A stretch of 64,000 bases of DNA from Chitinophagaceae bacterium. GTDB taxonomy: Bacteria; Bacteroidota; Bacteroidia; Chitinophagales; UBA10324. Under the pieces are notes generated by a model that was given only the letters and a program-made list of their open reading frames with translations, made no database searches and was not told the origin of the DNA. The stretch spans positions 620,001-684,000 of the forward strand of contig JADKFU010000001.1 in the NCBI GenBank assembly GCA_016717285.1, written 5' to 3'. Of this stretch, positions 44,882-53,633 are shown piece after piece. Both the position numbers and the translations under genes were made by a program. Position 1 is the stretch's first letter; each line of letters starts with the position of its first letter.

Positions 44882-47800
44882 TTGTTGCTGATTAATAAAT
44901 ATGGACTTCATTTTTTAGCGCTTTCTATAACGCTGATGGCGCTTTCCTACCAGTCCGGTAGTATCAGTTCTGAACAATCAGAATTAAAATATGCAGCCCG
45001 GCAATTGACCACTGGGCTGTCTAAAATTGAATTGGAATTTAAAAATCAGTTCACGGATGCTGATCTGGCACGCATGATACGTGAGGGATCTGCCTGGAAT
45101 AAGGTTGCAACATATAATACGTATCCATACGAATTGCTCCTATATCGCAGCGACTCTCTGTTATTATGGACCCAGAATCAAGTGATTCCATCACAGTCCA
45201 TTTCAACCTTCTCAAAAGGTACCAGCTTTTTAAAACTGAGCAATGGATACTATCTCGCGCATAAAGAATATATAACTGTATTTGACGACAGCACTCATTA
45301 TTCCGCGTTGGCATTGATTCCTGTTAAATATGAATACGAAACATCCAACAGTTACCTGAAACCACATTTCAGTGAAAATTTTAAAGTGGCCAATTATTTC
45401 CAGGTCTCCGCAATTGCCAAAGACTCTTATTTGCCGATAACTGATGCGTCAGGTAAAACCATCTTTTATGCCGGCATTGATGCTGCTGATTATTCAGGAA
45501 AGGCCAGTGCACTGGCGCTGTTGCTTTTCATGGCATCACTGGTTTTGTTTGTGATGTTCCTGAATCAGATGTTGAACCTGTTGCCATCCAACAGAATGGT
45601 TTGGATAAGGCCTTTGATTTTAGGAATACTGTTCTTTACGATCTACTTTTTGCTAAGTGATAAGTCCATACTTCCGGACGGTGTAAAGAACTGGAAGATA
45701 TTTAATGCTGATCTTTTTGCATCTGAAGGTGTTGCTTCATCGTTAGGAAGTCTCGCTATTCAATTGCTGTTTCTTTTTTGGGCCTGCATTTATGTTACCA
45801 ATAAAGTGCACTTGCGATTAAAGATGGAACAGGCTTCGATGCTCAACTACATCGTGCACCTGATTGGATACTTTGCGATCTTTTTTCTTGGTATTTATAT
45901 GGTGGATGTGATACGTGCATTGGTGCGGGACTCTAAAATTGCCTTTGTTTTTTTTAATCCGCTCCAGCCTGATTATTACAGCATTCTTGGCGTGGTTTGT
46001 ATTGCGCTGATTTTCATCTGCCTTTTTTTATTGTCACTTAAAATTATTTCCACGCTTCAACGCAATCCATTAAAGATTGTAGATAACGTAATTGTGCTTC
46101 TTATCTGCACAACGTTGGCTTTTTTGTATTACCTGGCTTATGATACCGGAATATCCGGCCTGTGGGTAATGATATGGATCAATGCACTTATCCTGATACT
46201 TCCCTACTTCAGCAAGCGCAGGCAGGATGGAGTAAATTTCACGCAGTTGTTCCTGCTACTGGTTTTTATTTCTGCTTCCGGCGCAATGTTGTTGCTTGTT
46301 TATGGAGAGAAAAAGGAGCAGGATACAAGAATCAATTTCGCACGAAAATTAATTAACACGGAAGATAAAGTTACCGAGTTTCTATTGTCTGACTTGCAGG
46401 GAAAGATTACCAGAGATGCCTTTTTGATACAGTTTTTTAAATCTGAAGATGATTCGGGAACTGAACTTACCGGAAAGTTGCAGCAACGCTATTTCCAGGA
46501 GGGATTCAGCAGATACCGTATCCGTTATTTTCCTGTAGATACGAAGGGGTATTTGTTGTCAGGCAAGGATGAATATTTTGGTTTTGTGACAGAAAAGGGA
46601 CTGAAGTCGTTGAGGTCAGAAATCATCAAAGATGAGTTGTATCACTCGTCAACGCCATCAGGCAGTTTCAGTTATCTTGCTGAATATGTAATTCAGGACG
46701 GGGATTCATTGCTCGGTAAATTATTTGTGGAGCTTACCGCTGATGCCTATAAAAATGCGGGGATTTATCCTGAATTATTGCTGGAAGACAAAGATAAATT
46801 GCCTTATGAATTCATGAATTATTCACTCGCGATTTACAGCCATCAACATCTCGTAGAGCAGAAAGGATCCTATTCTTATGACTATCATCTGAAATGGACG
46901 CCGGATGAAAGCCGGGAATACCGGTATGTAACTTATCATGGATATCACCACCTGGTTTACAACCGGGGAAACGGCGTGGTGATTGTTGTTTCTTCAAAAT
47001 CAAATTGGGTTCCTTATTTCACTTCTTATTTTTCATTCCTGTTCGTGGTATTTTTCAACATCACCTTATTGGTTTTGTTATTTAACCTGATCAGCATCAA
47101 TCCAAATTTACGCTCCATCAGGCAGTTTTTCAGGATTGCATCACTGCGTATGCTGATACATGGATTTTTTATGGTTTTCATTCTTGCCATGCTCTTTGTA
47201 ATTGCATACATAGCGGGTTCGTTTTTCATCAGCCAGTTCAAAGAGCTTTCCATTCAGACCGTAGTGGATAAGATGAGTAGAGTTACTAAATCAGTACAGA
47301 TAATCTATAATCAGAATGCAGGAGTTAAAAACACGGAGTCATTTCAGTCAATGCTTAAAAAAAATATAAATCAGTTTGCCGAAGTTCAGGATATTGACAT
47401 TAATTATTTCGACCTGCAAGGCAACCTGATCGCAACAAGTCAACGAAGCTTTTTTGAAAAGGGACTCGTTTCAAAAAAAATGAATCCGCTTGCTTTTAAG
47501 GAACTTTCCAATGAAGGACCGGCTGTGCTGGTAAAAGAAGAACAGGTTGGCACTTTGAAATTTTATTCAGGTTATCGCCTTATCAGGAATCCGGAAGGAG
47601 AGGCCGTGCTTTTTGTTCACGTACCCTACTTTAATTCCAAAACAAATCTGAATGAACAGGTGGGATTTTTCTTTGTGGCACTGGTTAATATCCTGGTGCT
47701 TGCAATTATTTCTGCTGGTTTGCTGGCACCGTTGATCTCCAGACAAATCACCAGAAAGTTGTCGTTGATTGGAGAGAAGTTTAAGCAGGTGAAAATTGGA

Positions 47801-48598
47801 TCACGCAATGAATTGATTGAATGGCATGCCAGTGATGAAATCGGAAACCTTGTTAATGAATACAATAGAATGATTGGTCATTTGGAACAAAGCGCTGAAA
47901 AGCTCGCGAAATCTGAAAGAGATTTAGCCTGGCGTGAGATGGCAAAGCAGGTGGCGCATGAAATAAAAAATCCGCTTACGCCCATGAAGCTTGGAATCCA
48001 GCATCTCCAACGTGCTTACGAGCAGAATGCACCCAATCTTCCTGAATTAGTAACCAAGGTTTCGCGGACGTTAATTGAACAAATTGATAACCTGAGCAAT
48101 ATTGCAAACGAATTCTCTAATTATGCAAAAATGCCACGGCCTGTATTTGAATTGATTGATGTAAATGATGTCGTTCAGACTGCCTGTAATTTACTCAAAG
48201 AAGGAGAAGGCGCTGCCATTCATTTGCATGACCATGCTGAAAACAGTATCGTTTTTGCCGATAAGAATCAGTTGCTGAGTGTTTTTAATAACCTGCTGTT
48301 GAATGCAGCGCAATCTATTCCTGAAGATCGTGCCGGTAATGTGACGGTTATTACAGAAAATTTGAACGGAGAAGTGGTGGTCTCCGTGTCTGATAATGGA
48401 GTTGGAATTTCCGAAGAAGAAGCAAAACATGTTTTCATTCCAAGTTTCACTACCAAATCTTCGGGTACAGGACTTGGACTGGCTATCAGCAAAGATTACG
48501 TTGATAGCTTTGGAGGAACTATCGACTTTATTTCCGGTAAAAATGTAGGCACTACGTTTTTTGTGAAGCTTCCGTTTGTTCCAGACAAAGTCCTTTGA
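44882..48598 (+). CDS. Large membrane-bound sensor histidine kinase (NtrY-like)
   Basis: A 1238-residue two-component sensor, much longer than usual. In order: an N-terminal membrane helix and periplasmic domain (about 1-205); six or seven membrane helices (about 207-480); a second periplasmic-type region (about 480-710); another pair of helices (about 715-800); a third extracytoplasmic region (to about 925); a last helix followed by HAMP (about 930-1010); the dimerisation/phosphoacceptor domain with His1026 in 'VAHEIKNPLTPMK'; and the ATPase domain with 'NNLLLNAAQSIPE', 'DNGVGISEEE' and 'GTGLGL'. The start is a TTG at 44882. No response regulator gene is adjacent, so it is an orphan. The 'HEIKNPLTPMK' form resembles NtrY kinases. 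Confidence 0.85.
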   Translation: MLLINKYGLHFLALSITLMALSYQSGSISSEQSELKYAARQLTTGLSKIELEFKNQFTDADLARMIREGSAWNKVATYNTYPYELLLYRSDSLLLWTQNQVIPSQSISTFSKGTSFLKLSNGYYLAHKEYITVFDDSTHYSALALIPVKYEYETSNSYLKPHFSENFKVANYFQVSAIAKDSYLPITDASGKTIFYAGIDAADYSGKASALALLLFMASLVLFVMFLNQMLNLLPSNRMVWIRPLILGILFFTIYFLLSDKSILPDGVKNWKIFNADLFASEGVASSLGSLAIQLLFLFWACIYVTNKVHLRLKMEQASMLNYIVHLIGYFAIFFLGIYMVDVIRALVRDSKIAFVFFNPLQPDYYSILGVVCIALIFICLFLLSLKIISTLQRNPLKIVDNVIVLLICTTLAFLYYLAYDTGISGLWVMIWINALILILPYFSKRRQDGVNFTQLFLLLVFISASGAMLLLVYGEKKEQDTRINFARKLINTEDKVTEFLLSDLQGKITRDAFLIQFFKSEDDSGTELTGKLQQRYFQEGFSRYRIRYFPVDTKGYLLSGKDEYFGFVTEKGLKSLRSEIIKDELYHSSTPSGSFSYLAEYVIQDGDSLLGKLFVELTADAYKNAGIYPELLLEDKDKLPYEFMNYSLAIYSHQHLVEQKGSYSYDYHLKWTPDESREYRYVTYHGYHHLVYNRGNGVVIVVSSKSNWVPYFTSYFSFLFVVFFNITLLVLLFNLISINPNLRSIRQFFRIASLRMLIHGFFMVFILAMLFVIAYIAGSFFISQFKELSIQTVVDKMSRVTKSVQIIYNQNAGVKNTESFQSMLKKNINQFAEVQDIDINYFDLQGNLIATSQRSFFEKGLVSKKMNPLAFKELSNEGPAVLVKEEQVGTLKFYSGYRLIRNPEGEAVLFVHVPYFNSKTNLNEQVGFFFVALVNILVLAIISAGLLAPLISRQITRKLSLIGEKFKQVKIGSRNELIEWHASDEIGNLVNEYNRMIGHLEQSAEKLAKSERDLAWREMAKQVAHEIKNPLTPMKLGIQHLQRAYEQNAPNLPELVTKVSRTLIEQIDNLSNIANEFSNYAKMPRPVFELIDVNDVVQTACNLLKEGEGAAIHLHDHAENSIVFADKNQLLSVFNNLLLNAAQSIPEDRAGNVTVITENLNGEVVVSVSDNGVGISEEEAKHVFIPSFTTKSSGTGLGLAISKDYVDSFGGTIDFISGKNVGTTFFVKLPFVPDKVL

Positions 48599-48651
48599 AA
48601 ATTTCCGCCATTCAAAATAATACCTTTACCGGTTGAAATAGCCTGCTGCAT

Positions 48652-49644
48652 TTGAAAATACTTATCATACAAACTGCTTTTATCGGGGATGTGGTGTTGG
48701 CAACGTCATTGATAGAAAAGTTGACTTCACATCATCCGGATGCAGTCATTCATTTTTTATTGCGGAAAGGAAATGAGGGACTTTTATCCGGGCACCCTCA
48801 TCTGAAAAAGATTTGGGTGTGGGATAAAAAGGAAAGCAAATACCGGAATCTGTTCAGATTAATATTTGCTATCCGTGCTGAAGAATTTGATGTGGTGATA
48901 AATTGTCAGCGCTTCACAGCTTCTGGATTGCTCACTGTCTTTTCAAAAGCAAAAAGCAAAATTGGATACAGTAAAAATCCATTTTCATTGTTCTTCTCAG
49001 AAAGATACGCTCATGTAATAGGTAAGAAAAATGATGCTTCCTATCTTCATGAGATTGAAAGAAACCAGCAATTGATTGCGCGTCTCACTGATAGCATTGC
49101 TGTGAATCCTAAGTTATATCCATCAATAGTTGATTACGAATCGGTAAAGAAGTTCAAGGCAAATAAGTACATCACGATTTGTCCGGCTTCTGTCTGGTAT
49201 ACAAAACAGTTTCCCGCGGCAAGATGGATGGAGTTAAGCAGCATGATTCCGGAATCTTACAATGTTTACCTGCTTGGCGGTTTGGGAGATTCTATGCTTT
49301 GTGAGGAAATGAAAAACTTATTTCCTGGTAAGAATATGATCAACCTTGCAGGCGAATTAAGTTTTCTTCAAACTGCGGCACTCATGAATGACGCTGCAAT
49401 GAATTATACGAACGATTCAGCGCCACTTCATTTTGCATCAGCTATGAATGCAAAAGTGACAGCAGTATTTTGTTCCACAATTCCCCAATTCGGATTTGGA
49501 CCTCTTTCATCTGAAAGTCATGTGCTGGAAGAAAAGCAACATCTCTACTGCCGGCCTTGCGGATTGCATGGATATAAAAGCTGTCCCGAGAAACATTTTA
49601 AATGTGCATGGGATCTTCCGATAGTTACTTTTTTAGGTGAGTAG
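48652..49644 (+). CDS. Family 9 glycosyltransferase (heptosyltransferase-like)
   Basis: A 330-residue GT-B enzyme of the family that includes the LPS heptosyltransferases WaaC and WaaF. The TTG at 48652 gives the standard beginning 'MKILIIQTAFIGDVVLATSLIEKL'. The donor-site motif 'NDSAPLHFASAMNAKVTAVFC' is clear. Four Cys in the last 35 residues may bind metal or form disulphides. Expected role: addition of a sugar to the lipid A core or a related glycan at the inner face of the membrane. A weak TACCTTTA box is 25 bp upstream. Confidence 0.87.
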   Translation: MKILIIQTAFIGDVVLATSLIEKLTSHHPDAVIHFLLRKGNEGLLSGHPHLKKIWVWDKKESKYRNLFRLIFAIRAEEFDVVINCQRFTASGLLTVFSKAKSKIGYSKNPFSLFFSERYAHVIGKKNDASYLHEIERNQQLIARLTDSIAVNPKLYPSIVDYESVKKFKANKYITICPASVWYTKQFPAARWMELSSMIPESYNVYLLGGLGDSMLCEEMKNLFPGKNMINLAGELSFLQTAALMNDAAMNYTNDSAPLHFASAMNAKVTAVFCSTIPQFGFGPLSSESHVLEEKQHLYCRPCGLHGYKSCPEKHFKCAWDLPIVTFLGE

Positions 49645-49803
49645 AGAGTAGCGTGTAAAAGTCGTAAGTCGTTAGTCCCTAGTCCCTAGTCGTTAGTCAT
49701 GAGTTTGGTTGAAGAACTTTAATGCTTTATAATTGGGGCTTGCTTTTGGATGAAGTTATCAGCAAGAGCATGCTGATTCCTGATTATGAAACAGTTTCAA
49801 AAT
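49645..49803. repeat. Intergenic tract of 'tagtccctagtcgttagtcat' repeats
   Basis: Short imperfect direct repeats of a TAGTCNNTAGTC type occur at about 49660-49700. The remainder shows no feature. Confidence 0.45.
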
Positions 49804-50442
49804 TTAATTTTCTTCGGGATTGTTGAACTTCCCTTCATGGTGCGGAACGGATTTAAAAACGTGGTCCCACATTGGTGAAGAAACACCAAAACCTTTATCA
49901 GGCGCTTTGTAATGATGCAAGTGATGATATCTCCACCAGGCTTTCATAAACTTAAACGGTGGCGCCATGGCATGAATGGCATAGTGCATGGATCCATAAG
50001 CAAGATATCCGGTCAAAAATCCGGGGAAGAAAACAAAAGCTTGCTGACTCATGAAGAAGTAAAAGGAAGAAAATATGATAGATGCGAGAATTAAAGAAGG
50101 AACAGGAGGCATAAACAATCGCTCTTTATCCCTGGGAAATTCATGGTGTACACCGTGAGCTGTATACATGAATTTCTGCACTTTCGGATTGTCGGAATGG
50201 TGGTGAAATACAAACCGGTGCATCAGGTATTCAAAAAGCGTCCAGAAAAACATCCCGCCAAAATAATAGGCTATCACCCAATACCAACTGATATGCAGGG
50301 AAAAATAGCCGTAAGCCAACATTGCCACAATGATCGGAATGTAAATACTGAATATCACCTGTGGACTGGTCTTGGTCATGCCTTCCAGCCATTTAGACTG
50401 AAACATAGTTGCCTGACCTTTATTTTTAATTTTAATTTCCAT
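49804..50442 (-). CDS. Fatty acid hydroxylase superfamily protein
   Basis: A 212-residue integral membrane di-iron enzyme from the ATG at 50442; the longer frame adds an unlikely 26 residues. The His motifs expected of the superfamily are present: 'HRFVFHHHSD' (about 98-107), 'HGVHHE' (about 119-124), 'HYAIH' (about 167-171) and 'YHHLHHY'. At least four hydrophobic segments surround them. The family includes sphingolipid fatty-acid 2-hydroxylases and beta-carotene hydroxylases. As Bacteroidota make sphingolipids, a fatty-acid or sphingolipid hydroxylase is the best inference, but the substrate is not shown by sequence. Confidence 0.82.
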   Translation of the reverse strand: MEIKIKNKGQATMFQSKWLEGMTKTSPQVIFSIYIPIIVAMLAYGYFSLHISWYWVIAYYFGGMFFWTLFEYLMHRFVFHHHSDNPKVQKFMYTAHGVHHEFPRDKERLFMPPVPSLILASIIFSSFYFFMSQQAFVFFPGFLTGYLAYGSMHYAIHAMAPPFKFMKAWWRYHHLHHYKAPDKGFGVSSPMWDHVFKSVPHHEGKFNNPEEN

Positions 50443-50598
50443 TGAAGGAATAAAAAATGGTTGCTGCAAAGATACTCGTAATTTTGGCTTTCTCATCAGT
50501 GTTATGGAAGGTATTAACATTCTGTTATTCTGTTATTTTTTGAGAATCGCCCGTGACTTGCCCCGTATTAATTAACTATTTTGCAGGTTTTTAAAGCT

Positions 50599-51243
50599 AT
50601 GACAACAAAGAATTCAAAACCCACGATACTGGTGACCAATGATGACGGTATCACATCTCCGGGAATTCGGGTATTGGTAGAAGAAATGCGGCACTTGGGG
50701 AAAGTGGTGGTAGTTGCACCTGACAGCCCTCAATCCGGCATGGGACACGCCATCACCATCGATCAGCCATTGAGAATGGAACATGTTCAGATGTTTGAAG
50801 ATGTTGAGTCATATCAATGCACAGGAACACCGGTTGACTGTGTGAAACTGGCAGTCGATAAGATAATTAAAGGCAAGCCTGATTTGTGTGTATCCGGAAT
50901 AAACCATGGTTCCAACTCTTCCATTAATGTCATTTATTCCGGTACCATGTCAGCCGCAATGGAAGCCGCGATTGAAGGCATTGATGCCATCGGATTTTCA
51001 TTCCTGAATTATTCATTTGAGGCGGATATGCGTTTGCCCCGAAGAGTAATCAGGGAATTGGCGCCTCAAGTGATTAAGAACGGATTACCGAAAAATGTTT
51101 TGCTAAATGTGAATATCCCTGATGTTTCTGAATCGCATTATAAAGGAATAAAAGTTTGCAGGCAGGCAGTTGCAAAATGGCAGGAAGAATTTACGGAACG
51201 AATTGACCCCCGCGGAAAAAAAATATTATTGGCTGACCGGTAA
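50599..51243 (+). CDS. surE: 5'-nucleotidase SurE, main part (frameshifted)
   Basis: A stationary-phase survival nucleotidase that removes phosphate from nucleoside monophosphates. The ATG at 50599 gives 'MTTKNSKPTILVTNDDG', the normal N-terminus; the TTG at 50581 is less likely. Metal-binding Asp15, Asp16 and Asn103 in 'SGINHGSN', and the Ser47 region 'DSPQSGMGHA', are intact. The frame is lost at an A8 run (51216-51223): frame 1 then reads 'KKILLADR' and stops at 51243, whereas deletion of one A would give the family-specific 'KKYYWLTGNF' and a full protein of about 264 residues. See the C-terminal fragment. Confidence 0.85.
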   Translation: MTTKNSKPTILVTNDDGITSPGIRVLVEEMRHLGKVVVVAPDSPQSGMGHAITIDQPLRMEHVQMFEDVESYQCTGTPVDCVKLAVDKIIKGKPDLCVSGINHGSNSSINVIYSGTMSAAMEAAIEGIDAIGFSFLNYSFEADMRLPRRVIRELAPQVIKNGLPKNVLLNVNIPDVSESHYKGIKVCRQAVAKWQEEFTERIDPRGKKILLADR

Positions 51244-51394
51244 TTTTGTAAATAAAGATCCTGGTGAAGATACGGATGAATATGCGTTGGAAAATGGCTA
51301 TGCATCAGTTGTGCCTGTTCAGTTTGATCTCACTGCCTATCATGCTATACCCTACATCATCAGCAATTGGAAATTGAATGGAGAAAAGGATTAA
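51170..51394 (+). pseudogene. surE: SurE C-terminal portion in the +1 frame
   Basis: From the A8 run onward this frame carries the missing C-terminus of SurE: 'YYWLTGNFVNKDPGEDTDEYALENGYASVVPVQFDLT', split here by conserved turns. The 'YYWLTG', 'DTD' and 'GYASVVPV' segments are conserved SurE motifs. The internal ATG at 51170 is a false start, so the natural product needs either a frameshift, slippage at the A run, or correction of an inserted base. The end overlaps the next ORF's start at 51378. Confidence 0.7.
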
Positions 51395-51689
51395 ACCGCA
51401 AAGGCCCCGTGATAATATTTATTTAGGGGCTTTCTTCGGATTGGCATTCCCGATCGTTGGCTTCCTGTTATTTTATGTTTTTGCTTTTTCCGATCAGATG
51501 AGCCTGGAAGCCTATTGGAGCCAATTGTTTAACTCTTCAAAAATGTCTGCAGCGCTTAGCCTTGCCATAGTAACCAACCTGCCGGTGTTCTTTTATTTTC
51601 TGTCAGCAAAACGTTTCCTGATTGTGCAGGGAATCGTTGGAGCCACTATTTTTTACGGCGTGTTTATCATACTGTTTAAATTCTTCTGA
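51378..51689 (+). CDS. Small hydrophobic membrane protein between surE and lpxB
   Basis: A 103-residue protein with three predicted membrane helices (about 18-39, 58-75 and 81-101), a basic N-terminus 'MEKRIKPQRPRDN', and a Phe-rich C-terminus. It overlaps the end of surE by 17 bp and the start of lpxB by 1 bp (TGATG), so the three genes look translationally coupled in one operon. Its conserved position next to lpxB suggests an envelope role, but the family is not characterised. Confidence 0.75.
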   Translation: MEKRIKPQRPRDNIYLGAFFGLAFPIVGFLLFYVFAFSDQMSLEAYWSQLFNSSKMSAALSLAIVTNLPVFFYFLSAKRFLIVQGIVGATIFYGVFIILFKFF

Positions 51690-52792
51690 TGAGGTTTTAT
51701 ATCATAGCAGGCGAAGCCTCAGGAGATCTGCATGCCGCCAACCTCGTGAAAGCAATGAGCAAATTGCAGCCTGAATCACTTTTTCGTGGCATTGGCGGCG
51801 ATCTGATGAAGCAGGAAGGAGTGGAATTGGTGAAGCATTTTAAGGAAACTGCTTTCATGGGTTTTTGGGAAGTTTTTAAGAACCTCCGAAAAATTCTCGG
51901 GTTTATAGAAATTGCTAAGAAGGACATATTAGCCTGGAAGCCTGATGCTGTTATATTGGTAGATTATCCTGGTTTCAATCTCCGGATCGCATCATTTGCG
52001 AAAGAAAAGCATCTCAAAGTCTTCTATTATATCTCGCCCCAGGTTTGGGCCTGGAAGGCATCGCGGGTGAGAAAGATAAAGCGCGATGTAGATCATCTTT
52101 TTGTGATACTTCCTTTTGAAAAAGAGTTTTATAAAAAGTGGAATTATGAAGTAACCTTTGTTGGTCATCCGCTATTAGACGCAACAGAAAAATTCATTCA
52201 TCAGCCCATCAATCTTCAATTGGAAAAACCGGTGGTGGCTTTATTGCCCGGTTCCAGGAAGCAGGAGATTGGTACCATCCTGCCGGTAATGCTTGACATC
52301 ATTCCACACTTCCCGGATGTTCAATTTGTGTTGGCCGGAGTGAATTCAATTGATGAAAATTTCTATCGTGAAATTATTGGCAACGCTGATGTGCAGTTGC
52401 TTTTCAATCAGACTTATGCTTTGTTATCACAATCGAAAGCAGCGCTGGTTACTTCAGGAACAGCAACTTTAGAAGCAGCATTGTTCAATGTACCGGAAGT
52501 AGTTTGTTATAAAGGCGGTGCAGTTTCTTTCTGGATTGGAAAACAGTTAGTGGACGTGAAATATATTTCACTCGTAAACCTTATTCTTAATCAGCCACTG
52601 GTAAAAGAATTAATTCAACAGGAATTTACTGCTTCTAATTTAATAACAGAATTATCTGAGTTGCTCTACGATCAAAATAGGAGGGATTCTGTTTTGAAGG
52701 GCTATGAGTTATTGAAAGAAAAATTAGGTCGATCGGGTGCTTCTGTAAATACTGCAGAACTGATACTCCAGGCGAGCAAACTGAAAGTGTAA
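51689..52792 (+). CDS. lpxB: Lipid-A-disaccharide synthase
   Basis: A 367-residue inner-membrane-associated GT-B enzyme that joins UDP-2,3-diacylglucosamine and lipid X to form the lipid A disaccharide. Signature motifs are 'IAGEASGDLHAANLV', 'FRGIGGDLMKQEGVE', 'YISPQVWAWKASRVRKIKRDVDH' (shown in part), and 'LLPGSRKQEIG'. The start overlaps the previous stop. The organism therefore makes LPS or a lipid A-like molecule. Confidence 0.95.
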   Translation: MRFYIIAGEASGDLHAANLVKAMSKLQPESLFRGIGGDLMKQEGVELVKHFKETAFMGFWEVFKNLRKILGFIEIAKKDILAWKPDAVILVDYPGFNLRIASFAKEKHLKVFYYISPQVWAWKASRVRKIKRDVDHLFVILPFEKEFYKKWNYEVTFVGHPLLDATEKFIHQPINLQLEKPVVALLPGSRKQEIGTILPVMLDIIPHFPDVQFVLAGVNSIDENFYREIIGNADVQLLFNQTYALLSQSKAALVTSGTATLEAALFNVPEVVCYKGGAVSFWIGKQLVDVKYISLVNLILNQPLVKELIQQEFTASNLITELSELLYDQNRRDSVLKGYELLKEKLGRSGASVNTAELILQASKLKV

Positions 52793-52836
52793 ACTTTTTT
52801 CAGTTCAAACAAACTCCTGATTTTCATTTTAGATAG

Positions 52837-52910
<74 letters not shown>

Positions 52911-52972
52911 ATTGAGGTCGCAAATATAGATGATCAGTTGCAACTTTCAAGAATGTTGAATTTTGTGTATTG

Positions 52973-52980
52973 TATTTTTG
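52973..52980 (+). promoter_or_regulatory. TATTTTTG box before the rhodanese gene
   Basis: Matches TAnnTTTG but ends only 8 bp before the ATG and lacks a clear -33 box, so this is a weak candidate. Confidence 0.25.
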
Positions 52981-52988
52981 CTTTAATT

Positions 52989-53492
52989 ATGAAATCACGA
53001 ATTTTTTGTTTCACTTTTTTATGGATGTTTTGTGCCACGAGAGGTATTGCACAGGTGCAGGATCCCGCCTATGATTTGCTATTGCAAAAAATGCTGGCAC
53101 ATTCAGTCAGGGAAATTTCAGTGAAGGAAGTTGCTGCCAAGCAATCGAATGTGATTTTCCTTGACGCGCGTGAAAAAGAGGAATACGATGTCAGCCATTT
53201 AAATAATGCAGTTGCTGTCGGGTATGATCATTTCAATCTTGCCACGGTTAAAAACATTGCTAAGGACCAGCGGATCGTGGTTTATTGTTCTGTTGGTTAC
53301 AGAAGTGAAAAGGTGGCCGAACAATTAGTCAACGCCGGTTATTCCCATGTTACCAATCTTTACGGTGGAATTTTTGAATGGATTAATGAAGACCATCCTG
53401 TTTATGACCTTTCAGGTAAACCTACAGAGAAAGTTCACGCATACGATGTTACGTGGGGAATTTGGCTGAAAAAAGGGGACAAGGTTTATTGA
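52989..53492 (+). CDS. Exported rhodanese-domain protein
   Basis: A 167-residue protein. The ATG at 52989 opens a signal peptide (to about residue 22, ending GIAQ), so it acts in the periplasm. The rhodanese domain has the active-site loop 'YCSVGYRSEKVA' with the nucleophile Cys100 and a preceding 'FLDAREKEEYDVSHL'. The family transfers sulphane sulphur or acts as a Cys-based phosphatase; the six-residue loop fits a sulphurtransferase. Partners are unknown. Confidence 0.87.
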   Translation: MKSRIFCFTFLWMFCATRGIAQVQDPAYDLLLQKMLAHSVREISVKEVAAKQSNVIFLDAREKEEYDVSHLNNAVAVGYDHFNLATVKNIAKDQRIVVYCSVGYRSEKVAEQLVNAGYSHVTNLYGGIFEWINEDHPVYDLSGKPTEKVHAYDVTWGIWLKKGDKVY

Positions 53493-53602
53493 AGAGTTTA
53501 AAGGGTTTGAAACGTTTGAATTGTTTATGTTGTACAATCCCTTTGCAATTTTTAATTCCTGATTCCTGATTCCTAATTCTCAAATTCTCCATTCCTAAAT
53601 TC

Positions 53603-53610
53603 TATATTTG
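53603..53610 (+). promoter_or_regulatory. Putative -7 box TATATTTG for the M20 dipeptidase gene
   Basis: An exact TAnnTTTG match 23 bp before the ATG. The region upstream consists of 'attcctgattcct' repeats with no obvious -33 TTG. Confidence 0.45.
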
Positions 53611-53633
53611 CTGTTCCTAAAAAAATCAACCTC

